IMG/VR virus record: IMGVR_UViG_3300046450_001953 | Coordinates: 1 to 64,000 of that record | Origin: a virus | Reading direction: 5' to 3' (one strand) | DNA length: 64,000 nucleotides | In this document: positions 7,374-15,484 of the stretch, piece after piece | How the letters are laid out: every line of letters starts with the position of its first letter | How positions within the stretch are numbered: position 1 is the stretch's first letter | Notes under the pieces: model-generated | Told to the model about the DNA's origin: nothing | Database searches by the model: none | Seen by the model: only the letters and a program-made list of their open reading frames with translations | Translations under genes and position numbers: made by a program

Positions 7374-8247
7374 TGTTATTATATATATTGGACTGAATTC
7401 TTTTTTTAAAAAAACTAAGTTCGTCATAAAATATACTATTGCAGTTATCTCTGAAGTTAATGTTATTTTTAAAAAACAAACGATTCTTTTTAATTAAGGT
7501 TCGGTCTTCACACACCACCCACCCACTTTGTATGTATTGTGTTACATTCCAACCCAATCTCTTTAGGTGCTTGCAACACTCCATCATGAATGTGTCATCG
7601 GGCCCGTACCCAACAAACTTGGACGGAATTCCGATCAACTTTGCGAGTTTAGATGATATGCACGTAAACCACCCACCTGCCCACTTAAATGTACTAAGTT
7701 TGGTTAACTTACAACATCCATATGTTTCAGATGAATAGTGTTCTGGTATTATAGTGTCACAAAACCTAAGTGGTTGTTTGATGAAACGTTCATTGACTAA
7801 ACAATCCCACGTGGTGTCCCACAACCGGACGCACTGTGGGGTTAGTATAAAATAGTCTTGTTGTTCATGTAACTTAGTTGCGTTGATCAGTGTAGACATT
7901 AAGAGGTCTGAGTGGAAGTGCAAATCAGAATCTATAAAAATTAACATATCTTCATCCGATGATTCGTTAATACACGTTCGTCTGTGTTCGTTAACCCCCG
8001 CAATGTTTGTGTCTAGATTTATAGTCGGAATTACATTTAGGTCACTGTATGAGTTTATCTTTTTAAACTCATATGTGATTTCTGCGCGGGGATCATTAAT
8101 AACACACACATCCTCATTTAGATTCAGGCAACTCAAAATCTGCACCTCACACACATCCACGACAAGCTCGGTGGTATTTAACTGATGAATTACTCGTTTG
8201 TATTCAATCAGTTCGTGTGGGAATATGTGTATAATGATTTTTATCAT
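7363..8247 (-). CDS. Glycosyltransferase, GT2/galactosyltransferase-like
   Basis: The 294-residue protein contains MLIFIDSDLHFHSDLL near residue 90, a D-x-D-type metal/nucleotide-sugar motif, and GYGPDDTFMMECCKHL near residue 215, which resembles the C-terminal '[WY]G.eD.d...R' acceptor/catalytic motif of GT-A galactosyltransferases. It should transfer a sugar from an NDP-sugar, probably in the cytosol; no membrane segment is seen. It overlaps the upstream 750-residue glycosyltransferase gene by four bases (ATGA) and the lipoprotein gene by 11 bases, so it lies in the middle of a coupled operon. Confidence 0.75.
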   Translation of the reverse strand: MIKIIIHIFPHELIEYKRVIHQLNTTELVVDVCEVQILSCLNLNEDVCVINDPRAEITYEFKKINSYSDLNVIPTINLDTNIAGVNEHRRTCINESSDEDMLIFIDSDLHFHSDLLMSTLINATKLHEQQDYFILTPQCVRLWDTTWDCLVNERFIKQPLRFCDTIIPEHYSSETYGCCKLTKLSTFKWAGGWFTCISSKLAKLIGIPSKFVGYGPDDTFMMECCKHLKRLGWNVTQYIQSGWVVCEDRTLIKKNRLFFKNNINFRDNCNSIFYDELSFFKKRIQSNIYNNNGS

Positions 8248-10496
8248 TTTAATAGGTGGTGGAATGCCCGACTTACCATGAACTCCTCTCCCTCGATGGA
8301 TCGTTTCATGTTGTTTAGTATTTGTGAGTAATAGTTAACTGGGTGCTTATAAATCTCGTTTCGGGTTACTATAAAGTTTCCACTTTTTAGATACATTCTT
8401 CTGTGATCATATTCGTGTTTTGTGTTTTCTTTCCACCAAATCCGCATAGATTTATAGTTTTTAACTATGGTGTGTTGGTCTATTGCTATTTTTGTATATT
8501 CACCGACTATTGGTTGTGTTGACCTCACCTCGGATATATTATCTATTACATTGTTTAATATGCGGACATAATCTTTGTTTCCAATACCCTCGTTAACAAA
8601 TATACAATACTCAGGAAGTTCTTTGTAAAACATAACTATGAAACTTAAATAAATTCCATATATACCCATACCAGCAGAATGTGTATGCGAGTTGATACTC
8701 GGACGGCCGGATGTGTCCACCACCACCTTGCACTTGGAAGAAACTCGTTCAATTGAAAACTTTTTTTCAGAACACTTACCAACAACTATTACATGGTTGC
8801 TGTTCTTATTTAGTTTAAAGTTTTTTAGTTTCCGTGGTGTATAGTTTGATATGAGTGAGTGTGTGGTTTCTTTTACAAACTTTAAATTTTTTGTTGTGGA
8901 CATCTGATATACCGTGTCCGCGTTTGTAATCTCGGCAGGGGTTAAGTGGGAATCCTCATCTCTCTCTGAGAAGTACATTTTTATTGCTTTCTCAAGTTTC
9001 GTGTTCGTAAGTTCATATAATCCGGTATTCGTTTTTATTAAATCGTGTGTTGGGTTAAATGCACACTTCTTGATTATGTTTTCTCGTGTTCTATATTTTC
9101 GGTTATTAATAGTTCCGTGTGGATGTACCTTGATTTCCACATTGGCATACCCGACACCGTATTGCAGTTGTTTGTTTCTAAGTGACCACTCTTTAAATGA
9201 ATTGAAGAAATCTTGTGTGGTGTTGATAAAAAATCTATCATTTTTAATCAGTTCCAAGTTATCCGGATTACAATACATTCCAAGAAGATTTGCGATGTCA
9301 CCTGCACCCACTATGGCCTTATCAAACAATAAATTCTGTTCCAAGAAGCTGCGGTGGTAACAATATCCATATCCAGGTTCACCTTGTCTGGCCAGTATAC
9401 CATCTAAGTCAGTCCGTGAGTTTCCCGTGAAGTAATAGCAAGTTGACATCTTTTCATTTTCTAAACATTGCGTGATATCCTTGGTAGACTTTTTAAATAT
9501 TTGAGATACTCCATAGAACTCAGCCGAACGAGTAATGTGTTCTAACCAATCGTTTGTTAAAAATTCTATGTCAGCGTCAACCCACATGATGTATTCATAA
9601 TTTTCTTTCAAGAGGTGGGTTATTCCTGCGTTTAGTAGTGATTCTTTTTGCCAATACACAGAATTACATTTCAGTGAAATTGTATTGTCTGAGAAGTTGT
9701 TAATTCGGTATGATGATGAATCTGTGTATGCCTCTACTACAAGTGGGGTGACTCCACACGATTTTAGGTGGTCTATGAATTTGATAAAATTAATGAACTT
9801 GCTTGTATAATTGCATGGGTTAAAGTAGCAACACACGATACCCACACGGGAATCACTTACAAGTTTTTTCTTCAGTTCTCTGTATTTTAAGTTATTTCTT
9901 ATTTGGTTTTGTAATTCTTTGGTGTGTGTTAGGTAATGACCACTGGTCTCTGATAATTTTTTCATGCCACGATGACCGTGTATCTGTTCATGCACCGAAC
10001 CAACCCAACTTAATCGTTTTGAATTTTTATATATCCGACCTTGATAATCAGGAAAGTTAAGTCTCCCATCACGCTCTTCACGACAACCCCATTCCTTTAT
10101 TATTTTTGGTGTTATTCCCGTTATGTAATTACATCTGGGTAACGCAAAGAGCTCTATGTTGGGATTTGTTTTTAATATAACTTTCAGTTGCTTTAATAGT
10201 TTACTGGACGGAATTTCATCTGCATCTATATTGAATATGTAGTCTCCCTTGCATATATCAAAAAATAGATTTTTATGAGATGCGTAGTCACCGAGTAACT
10301 TTTTTGACACAAGTGTGTCTGCTCTGAGTAGTTGCTTCTTGGTAACTTCGTTTGTGGCAAAGTCATTTATTATTACAATCTCATCTATATCATCTTTATG
10401 TAACTTAATAGCATCTAATAAATCCGCTAAAGATTGGGTTTCGTCCTTTACGCATATAGCATAGCTGATTTTAAGTCTTGGATGCATTGAAGTCAT
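8244..10496 (-). CDS. Multidomain glycosyltransferase (two GT-A domains plus a third region)
   Basis: This 750-residue protein has at least three parts. Residues 1-220 look like a GT2 domain: ISYAICVKDE, EIVIINDFAT and FNIDADEIPS with a DxD. Residues about 220-480 form a second GT-like domain, starting VGIVCCYFNP and containing YIMWVDADIEF. Residues about 570-750 hold CKVVVDTSGRPS, AGMGIYGIYLSF and YCIFVNEGIGNK, resembling DUF3431-type glycosyltransferase-like proteins. It may add two or three sugars in sequence, as multidomain phage and capsule transferases do. It overlaps the next gene by ATGA and the upstream gene by 26 bases (17 if Met4 is used). Confidence 0.7.
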   Translation of the reverse strand: MTSMHPRLKISYAICVKDETQSLADLLDAIKLHKDDIDEIVIINDFATNEVTKKQLLRADTLVSKKLLGDYASHKNLFFDICKGDYIFNIDADEIPSSKLLKQLKVILKTNPNIELFALPRCNYITGITPKIIKEWGCREERDGRLNFPDYQGRIYKNSKRLSWVGSVHEQIHGHRGMKKLSETSGHYLTHTKELQNQIRNNLKYRELKKKLVSDSRVGIVCCYFNPCNYTSKFINFIKFIDHLKSCGVTPLVVEAYTDSSSYRINNFSDNTISLKCNSVYWQKESLLNAGITHLLKENYEYIMWVDADIEFLTNDWLEHITRSAEFYGVSQIFKKSTKDITQCLENEKMSTCYYFTGNSRTDLDGILARQGEPGYGYCYHRSFLEQNLLFDKAIVGAGDIANLLGMYCNPDNLELIKNDRFFINTTQDFFNSFKEWSLRNKQLQYGVGYANVEIKVHPHGTINNRKYRTRENIIKKCAFNPTHDLIKTNTGLYELTNTKLEKAIKMYFSERDEDSHLTPAEITNADTVYQMSTTKNLKFVKETTHSLISNYTPRKLKNFKLNKNSNHVIVVGKCSEKKFSIERVSSKCKVVVDTSGRPSINSHTHSAGMGIYGIYLSFIVMFYKELPEYCIFVNEGIGNKDYVRILNNVIDNISEVRSTQPIVGEYTKIAIDQHTIVKNYKSMRIWWKENTKHEYDHRRMYLKSGNFIVTRNEIYKHPVNYYSQILNNMKRSIEGEEFMVSRAFHHLLK

Positions 10497-11169
10497 CGTT
10501 GGTTTGGTCTGTGTTTGGTGACTCTGAGTAGTTTTCTAGATCTTCTAAGATTTCATAAAATGAGGCCATACTTCCAAATCTTTCGTTTATCAACTTTTTG
10601 AACCGAGCATTATTCAGTGTCCCAATGTCACTTTTTAAAATCTCGTTTAATATTCTACGACTACGGGCAATCCCCACCAAGGTTTCGTCTTTATCAATTA
10701 ATACCGGTTTTTTTGTGGTGTTATCAAACAACCGCAACTGTCTCCAATTCAACATATAACACGTGGGTTGTTTTATTTCGTACAATTTATATGTGCGGTA
10801 GCAATCATACTCCAATAGATTTGGTTTTATATATTTAACATAAAATGTCTTGGGTCGGTCAATTAACTGAGAAAACGGACCTTTTATTTCATACTTTCGT
10901 TTTATCAACGACAAAGTATCCTTTATTATTACCCTTTTTAAAAATACATATAACTTATCATGTGGAATGTGTTCTAGATTTAGACCATGTAATAACATAC
11001 CCCCACCTTTATTGAACTTTCCCAAAATTAAAACCAAACGATTTATCCGTCTCCTCGTAGTTTCTGATCTATATCTGAATGAAACTATATGGCCCGGTTC
11101 AAGTTTATTCCTTGATATTGCCAAAGTACCACCAATCAATTTCTGTAAATACTTAGCATAGTAACTCAT
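10471..11169 (-). CDS. Conserved phage-type hypothetical protein
   Basis: The 232-residue basic protein begins MSYYAKYLQKLIGG and has a compact beta-rich segment, EPGHIVSFRYRSE...RLVLILG...LLHGLNLEHIP, near residues 24-85. I associate this pattern with hypothetical proteins of large T4-like phages but know no function; an SH3/KOW-like nucleic-acid or protein-binding fold is a guess. The C terminus is acidic and low in complexity (NYSESPNTDQTNDDFNASKT). It lies between glycosyltransferase genes on the same strand and overlaps the 750-residue transferase gene. An ATATTTATA lies 14 bases before its ATG in sense orientation. Confidence 0.55.
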   Translation of the reverse strand: MSYYAKYLQKLIGGTLAISRNKLEPGHIVSFRYRSETTRRRINRLVLILGKFNKGGGMLLHGLNLEHIPHDKLYVFLKRVIIKDTLSLIKRKYEIKGPFSQLIDRPKTFYVKYIKPNLLEYDCYRTYKLYEIKQPTCYMLNWRQLRLFDNTTKKPVLIDKDETLVGIARSRRILNEILKSDIGTLNNARFKKLINERFGSMASFYEILEDLENYSESPNTDQTNDDFNASKT

Positions 11170-11181
11170 AACATAATAATA

Positions 11182-12360
11182 TTATAAATATGAGTCTAAT
11201 AGTTGTTTGTACTTATTGAATATAGAATTCTTGTTATATTTTGATGTGAGCTGCTTGGAGATTTCTTGAATTTCCAATTGATATTTTTCTATTTCTGAAA
11301 AGACATCCAGTATTTTTGTAGACGCACTGCTTGTATCTACATCAAACCAATTCCCACCTTTAATGAAACTACCATCTACCTCGGGATTTTCTACCAACCT
11401 ACCACCGATGTGAAATAGATCGTTCGGTAAATAATCAAGTGGGCCTGACCAACTTGGTATTAGTATGGGTTTATTTGCAAGTATGGTTTCTAATATAGGG
11501 CGGCCGAAGCTTTCACCATGTGACATATTTAATCCACATTTTATTTTATCGTGACTGTATAGACTTTCCAACTGACCAGGTGTTAGGTTTCCGTGTAGTA
11601 GATATATACTCGGTGTTTTTATGTGAGAATCCTTGATAATAGTTTGAATGGATTTGTATATTTTAGTATAATCCGATTCACTAAAATTTCTATTATGGGT
11701 TTTTAGTACAAGTGCGGGTTTCTCGTCAATATCCTTAAATGCATGAATGAATGTTCTGATTAACGTATCAACATTCTTTCTGTCTGTGGTGTGATCCAGA
11801 TCCCATGCTCCGTTGTACAAATAGCAAAACTCTTCATCAACCCCCTCCATAAAGTCAGAAACACTACGTGAGTCATGTGTGGTAGTTGGTTGTGATGTAT
11901 AGTATACACACTCTGGTATTATGTTTATCGAAGTCTGCGCCGGAATACTATGATGGGAATAACTATCCTCTAATGTTGTTTTGCTGAACTCAGACGAAAC
12001 AATGACTTGATCCATTTTATTACAACCATGTAAGAAGGAATCGTGACACAATGTAGACTCCACCACCGCACTAATTCCAATATTATGCCTTCCTATCTTT
12101 TTAAACTCAGACGGAGAACCAAGTTTTATATACACATGGATATCACTCACATCGTCATCGGTTAGTTGTTTATTAAAGATTCTAGTTATATCCGAATCAT
12201 TGAATTTCATAGACTTTTGGGATGTTCCCCACCGAGAGTCTACAAAGTATATATCAAACTCAGAATCCATCTTAATTAAATAAGATGCAATTTCACGTGC
12301 GTGTTCACCACATCCTGATAGTGATGTAATGGGTGACTCAAAGACGAGTAAGTTTTTCAT
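11182..12360 (-). CDS. Glycosyltransferase, GT4-like (GT-B fold)
   Basis: The 392-residue product begins MKNLLVFESPITSLSGCGEHA. Its C-terminal half has HGESFGRPILETILANKPIL, matching the E-x7-E motif of GT4/GT-B retaining transferases (the ESFG.P..E pattern), preceded by a TPGQLESLYSH helix. Such enzymes take NDP-sugars and build polysaccharide or protein-linked glycans. The start is the ATG at 12360, which overlaps the stop of the neighbouring GT4 gene by four bases, so these two paralogous-looking transferases are made together and may act on successive residues. Confidence 0.8.
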   Translation of the reverse strand: MKNLLVFESPITSLSGCGEHAREIASYLIKMDSEFDIYFVDSRWGTSQKSMKFNDSDITRIFNKQLTDDDVSDIHVYIKLGSPSEFKKIGRHNIGISAVVESTLCHDSFLHGCNKMDQVIVSSEFSKTTLEDSYSHHSIPAQTSINIIPECVYYTSQPTTTHDSRSVSDFMEGVDEEFCYLYNGAWDLDHTTDRKNVDTLIRTFIHAFKDIDEKPALVLKTHNRNFSESDYTKIYKSIQTIIKDSHIKTPSIYLLHGNLTPGQLESLYSHDKIKCGLNMSHGESFGRPILETILANKPILIPSWSGPLDYLPNDLFHIGGRLVENPEVDGSFIKGGNWFDVDTSSASTKILDVFSEIEKYQLEIQEISKQLTSKYNKNSIFNKYKQLLDSYL

Positions 12361-13616
12361 TCCACGAATACCTTTGTAAATTTAAATTGGTCTCTGGGTG
12401 TAAACGTCTCTATTGTATGATGTATACCTTGGCCAATGGATTTACACATTTGTCTGGTTGTAAATTTATTAGTTTCCAAAAAATTGTCAGAATCACTCAT
12501 GTCAATGTCACCACAAGAAATCCGTGAATACATTTGGCCAATGGCCGCCGATATATCAATGGATGAGCATATATCCGAATATATATACGGAGTTTTCTGC
12601 GTACCAGATAATAAGCGAATCGTGGGTTCTATCTTTTCTGCCCATCGTTTATCATATTGGTCCTTTAACCCCCCTGTGTGTGATATTATTATAGGAGTTT
12701 TCGCAGCGACTGATTCAAGGGTTGCTAAACCAAACCCCTCGGCCGATGCAACATTTATAGTGCAATGTGCCAGGTTGTACATATTATTTAAAACGGACTC
12801 GGTGACCGTTTCACTTGATAGAAATACGGGTAAGTCGGGAAATAAATCATCAAGCAAGCAATTTATGTCGGGACCAGTCGGTGAGTCTGGGTTGGTGTGC
12901 AATAACAAAGCAACTCCTCCCTTATCACACTCGGATACGGAATTTTCGTAGAATACAGAAAACCCCTCAATTAAATTTGCAAGTTGTTTACGTGATGTGT
13001 TAGCATTATTACAGAACAAAACAAACTTATAGTCTTGACCAAGGAAATCTATTCTATTGTGTATTATTTGTTTATCGGGTTGTTGATGATATATTTTTGT
13101 ATTAACTCCGTGAGGTACAAGTGTGTAGTTTGTATGCTCTGGACATATTTTTTCAATACATTTTTTTGTAGTAATGCTTATACATCCAACCCAGTCGCAA
13201 CTATTGTATATTGATTTTAAAAACTTTGGATATGGGTCGTTGTCCCACACATGATAATATAATAATGGACAAACGGTTCTAACTTCATGTTCTATTTCAA
13301 ATAACCAACCATAACGATGTGGGTCCGTCATAATAACCACCGCGTCAGGTGATTCCATAAGCAATGTGCTTCTAAGTTGATCAGCTGAAGAATATCCGTT
13401 AGTTTCATGTAATCGGACCGATGAGTTGGTATGACCTGTAATTTTTGATACAGATTCGGATACATCTACTATACTTGGATTTGTTCGTGATTTCCCACAC
13501 GCAAGTTGCACGAAATCGAAGTCAGATACTAAATGAAGTATGATTTGTTTTAAGATGTTTGCCACACCGGTCGTGTGACGTATATCGTCCCCAATTAATA
13601 AAATCTTATTTTTCAA
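12357..13616 (-). CDS. Glycosyltransferase, GT4-like (GT-B fold)
   Basis: The 419-residue protein has the N-terminal Rossmann start KNKILLIGDDIRHTTGVANIL and the C-terminal SAEGFGLATLESVAAKTPII, the canonical GT4 E-x7-E region, followed by a glycine-rich loop (HTGGLKDQYD). The only usable start is TTG at 13616, because nearby ATG and GTG codons run into stops; the Shine-Dalgarno match is weak. A sigma70-like promoter lies upstream at 13623-13651. With the adjoining 392-residue transferase it forms a two-gene translationally coupled unit. Substrate is unknown. Confidence 0.8.
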   Translation of the reverse strand: MKNKILLIGDDIRHTTGVANILKQIILHLVSDFDFVQLACGKSRTNPSIVDVSESVSKITGHTNSSVRLHETNGYSSADQLRSTLLMESPDAVVIMTDPHRYGWLFEIEHEVRTVCPLLYYHVWDNDPYPKFLKSIYNSCDWVGCISITTKKCIEKICPEHTNYTLVPHGVNTKIYHQQPDKQIIHNRIDFLGQDYKFVLFCNNANTSRKQLANLIEGFSVFYENSVSECDKGGVALLLHTNPDSPTGPDINCLLDDLFPDLPVFLSSETVTESVLNNMYNLAHCTINVASAEGFGLATLESVAAKTPIIISHTGGLKDQYDKRWAEKIEPTIRLLSGTQKTPYIYSDICSSIDISAAIGQMYSRISCGDIDMSDSDNFLETNKFTTRQMCKSIGQGIHHTIETFTPRDQFKFTKVFVE

Positions 13617-13622
13617 ACACTC

Positions 13623-13651
13623 ATACTATTAAACAAAATAATATAAGTCAA
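13623..13651 (-). promoter_or_regulatory. Sigma70-like promoter before the GT4 pair
   Basis: On the minus strand TTGACT (13646-13651) is followed after 17 bases by TAGTAT (13623-13628). The first hexamer matches at five positions, the second at four. The TTGACTTAT start is identical to the asnB promoter. If used, the transcript would begin almost at the TTG start codon. Confidence 0.4.
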
Positions 13652-13656
13652 CTATT

Positions 13657-13854
13657 TTAATACTTCGGGTCGTTCTCAAATATTTTCACAGCATCAAGTT
13701 TCTTTTCAAACGAGTCATCGTTTAAGTATTTTTCAATTGCCCGATTGACAAGCTTTTGCAGAGTCATTTGGGAATCAATTGTTTTCAACTTAAACTTGGA
13801 GTAGTTTTCAGAAAGCACCTTAACGGTAGTTAACTTGTAGTTTGCATCATTCAT
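13657..13854 (-). CDS. Small ribbon-helix-helix-like protein
   Basis: The 65-residue protein begins MNDANYKLTTVKVLSENYSKF. The order is a short beta strand (LTTVKV), a helix, a turn, and a second helix (TLQKLVNRAIEKYLND), which is the layout of ribbon-helix-helix DNA-binding proteins and antitoxins. There is no toxin gene next to it, so a transcription-factor role within the phage is more likely than a toxin-antitoxin one. A TATATTTAT (13860-13868, minus sense) lies six bases before the ATG. The assignment rests only on pattern. Confidence 0.5.
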   Translation of the reverse strand: MNDANYKLTTVKVLSENYSKFKLKTIDSQMTLQKLVNRAIEKYLNDDSFEKKLDAVKIFENDPKY

Positions 13855-13916
13855 TGTAAATAAATATACACAAGCTCAAAAAAAAATTATAAAAACTATA
13901 AAAACTTTGGGATACA

Positions 13917-14276
13917 TTAGGATTCACTTGTCCACTTCGGTGGAGTTAGTGGACATTTGCTAGTTGCAAGTAACAACTTACCACTACTGCACCCACATTT
14001 TGCACACTTAGCTATTTTTGTTTTTTTAAACTCTCGCCAATACTCACACCCTCTACATATTGATAATCGTCTATTCCATTGCTCACTTGTTACAACGGGA
14101 CGTCCAGCTCGTTGCCAATCAACAAGAGCCCTCGTTAAATTATTAGCCAAATCAACAAACCCGGTGGGTTTATCTGAAGTTGGTTGATTATCTGGTTCTG
14201 GGTGATGTGGTTGGGGTGAGTTTGTTGCGCCCTCATCATCAAGTTTCTTGTATCTTTTGAAAAATCGTTTTGTCAT
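13917..14276 (-). CDS. Small zinc-ribbon-like hypothetical protein
   Basis: The 119-residue protein has a basic start (MTKRFFKRYKKLDD), a Pro/His/Asp-rich linker (residues about 18-38) and a cysteine cluster near the C terminus: CRGCEYW, then CAKCGC about 16 residues later and CPLTPP at the end. Five to six cysteines in CxxC pairs suggest a zinc ribbon. It starts 38 bases from the divergent plus-strand gene. Small phage zinc ribbons often bind nucleic acid or RNA polymerase, but nothing here identifies a target. Confidence 0.55.
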   Translation of the reverse strand: MTKRFFKRYKKLDDEGATNSPQPHHPEPDNQPTSDKPTGFVDLANNLTRALVDWQRAGRPVVTSEQWNRRLSICRGCEYWREFKKTKIAKCAKCGCSSGKLLLATSKCPLTPPKWTSES

Positions 14277-14314
14277 TTCTAAATAATATTATTGTTTTAA
14301 ATATACTTATAGAT
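14277..14314. promoter_or_regulatory. Divergent intergenic region with overlapping TATA-type motifs
   Basis: These 38 bases separate the whole minus-strand cassette from the plus-strand block. They contain TATACTTATA (14302-14311) in plus sense just before the ATG at 14315, and GTATATTTAAA in minus sense over the same bases. Both resemble the recurrent TATATTTATA motif. No -35 boxes are evident. The extreme AT content and position suggest a bidirectional promoter or operator. Confidence 0.35.
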
Positions 14315-14629
14315 ATGGGTAATAAAGTTTTTAAAATTCCAAATGATAACCAAATTCTAAAAAAAGATATTGCAAAACGGAAATCAGTATATATGTTACA
14401 TGTATACGAATGTTTCAAGCAAATAACAGAAGACGGCATACCCAGCAAGATAAATGTATTTAGTTTTAATGACACTAATTTGGAAGTCATCATAAAAAAA
14501 GAAAGTTATACAGTTAATTTGAAAAACCTCATAAAATATTTTACTGATATTGAAGAATATGAAATCTGTACAGTACTATCGAATAAGCTTAAAGCGCTTA
14601 ATAAAAACAGTAATAATAAAGACTTATAA
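14315..14629 (+). CDS. Small hypothetical protein
   Basis: The 104-residue protein begins MGNKVFKIPNDNQILKKDIA and is rich in Lys, Asn and Ile. The middle (FSFNDTNLEVIIKKESYTVNLKNL) looks like beta strands followed by a helix that ends in a Lys/Asn-rich tail. I choose the ATG at 14315; an in-frame ATG at 14270 overlaps the divergent gene. It is the first plus-strand gene, directly before phoH, and may be regulatory, but no family is recognised. A 7-bp inverted repeat (CTTATAA...TTATAAG) follows the gene without a T run. Confidence 0.5.
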   Translation: MGNKVFKIPNDNQILKKDIAKRKSVYMLHVYECFKQITEDGIPSKINVFSFNDTNLEVIIKKESYTVNLKNLIKYFTDIEEYEICTVLSNKLKALNKNSNNKDL

Positions 14630-14670
14630 GTTATAACACACTTTATAAGCCATAACGCGGAGAAAACACG

Positions 14671-15420
14671 ATGTCAAGGAAAAAAACAAAAACGGTAAAC
14701 AAGAATCTCTTGGCTAATGCCCACATTGAATCAGAAATTCACGGCAACCAACTAGCCAGACCAATAAAGGTAAAGGCAAACAAACCGTTCACAGACAAGC
14801 AAAAGCACTTCATCTCTATAGTTATGGACGAGGAGACTAAGCTTATATTTGTAGACGGACCGGCCGGTACGGCAAAAACATGGCTAAGTGTGTATTGCGG
14901 ACTGCAACTATTCCAAGAAAGTATAATAGAAGAAATGATATATGTAAGAAGTGCAGTTGAAAGCTCCGACTCGAAACTTGGATTTTTACCGGGAGCTCAA
15001 GATGATAAAATGGCCCCGTATCTAGAACCATTTAAAGATAAACTAGAAGAATTACTTGATCCAATAGATATTAAATATTTACAAGAAGAAGAACGGATAT
15101 ATGGGATTCCTGTAGGTTTTCTCCGTGGTGCAAGTTGGGAAAACAAGTTTATTCTAGTAGACGAGGCACAGAACCTATCTGAAAAGGAATTAATAACCAT
15201 TATGACCCGTATAGGTGAAAAGTGTAAAGTATTTATATGTGGAGATGCCATGCAAAGTGATATTGGCAACCGCAGTGGGTTTAACAATATTCTGGATTTA
15301 TTTCACGATGAGGTGTCAAAAACACACGGAATACAGACATTTAAGTTCACAGAAGACGATATTGTACGCAGTCAATTGGTAAAATTTATAATTACTAAGT
15401 TAAAAAGTTTGTCGAAATAA
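14671..15420 (+). CDS. phoH: PhoH-like ATPase
   Basis: The 249-residue product carries VDGPAGTAKTWLSVY near residue 61 (Walker A, GPAGTAKT) and FILVDEAQNLSEKEL near residue 155 (Walker B, VDEAQN), followed by FICGDAMQSD, the PhoH/RNA-helicase-like sensor motif. This is the standard size for marine phage PhoH. The protein is an ATPase linked to phosphate starvation in bacteria and, in family members, to RNA binding or cleavage. The start ATG has GGAG nine bases upstream. It begins the plus-strand block and has no visible Pho box. Confidence 0.92.
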   Translation: MSRKKTKTVNKNLLANAHIESEIHGNQLARPIKVKANKPFTDKQKHFISIVMDEETKLIFVDGPAGTAKTWLSVYCGLQLFQESIIEEMIYVRSAVESSDSKLGFLPGAQDDKMAPYLEPFKDKLEELLDPIDIKYLQEEERIYGIPVGFLRGASWENKFILVDEAQNLSEKELITIMTRIGEKCKVFICGDAMQSDIGNRSGFNNILDLFHDEVSKTHGIQTFKFTEDDIVRSQLVKFIITKLKSLSK

Positions 15421-15447
15421 TATTTATATATCATATAAGAATATATG

Positions 15448-15457
15448 TATATTTATA
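15448..15457 (+). promoter_or_regulatory. TATATTTATA motif before the structural gene at 15485
   Basis: This sense-orientation TATATTTATA lies 27 bases before the ATG at 15485, in a 64-base AT-rich gap after phoH. No -35 match is present at 16-18 bases. It is one of the recurrent motifs discussed in the findings. Confidence 0.3.
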
Positions 15458-15484
15458 GATTCAGTAGATCTCCCCACTTTACCA

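Noticed and set aside
13657-14276. Toxin-antitoxin pair made of the RHH-like and zinc-ribbon-like genes
   Set aside because: The second protein resembles no toxin, and the genes are 62 bases apart without overlap.
14618-14655. Inverted repeat CTTATAA/TTATAAG as a terminator
   Set aside because: It is AT-only, has a 13-base loop and no T tract, and lies just before phoH within the same transcription direction.
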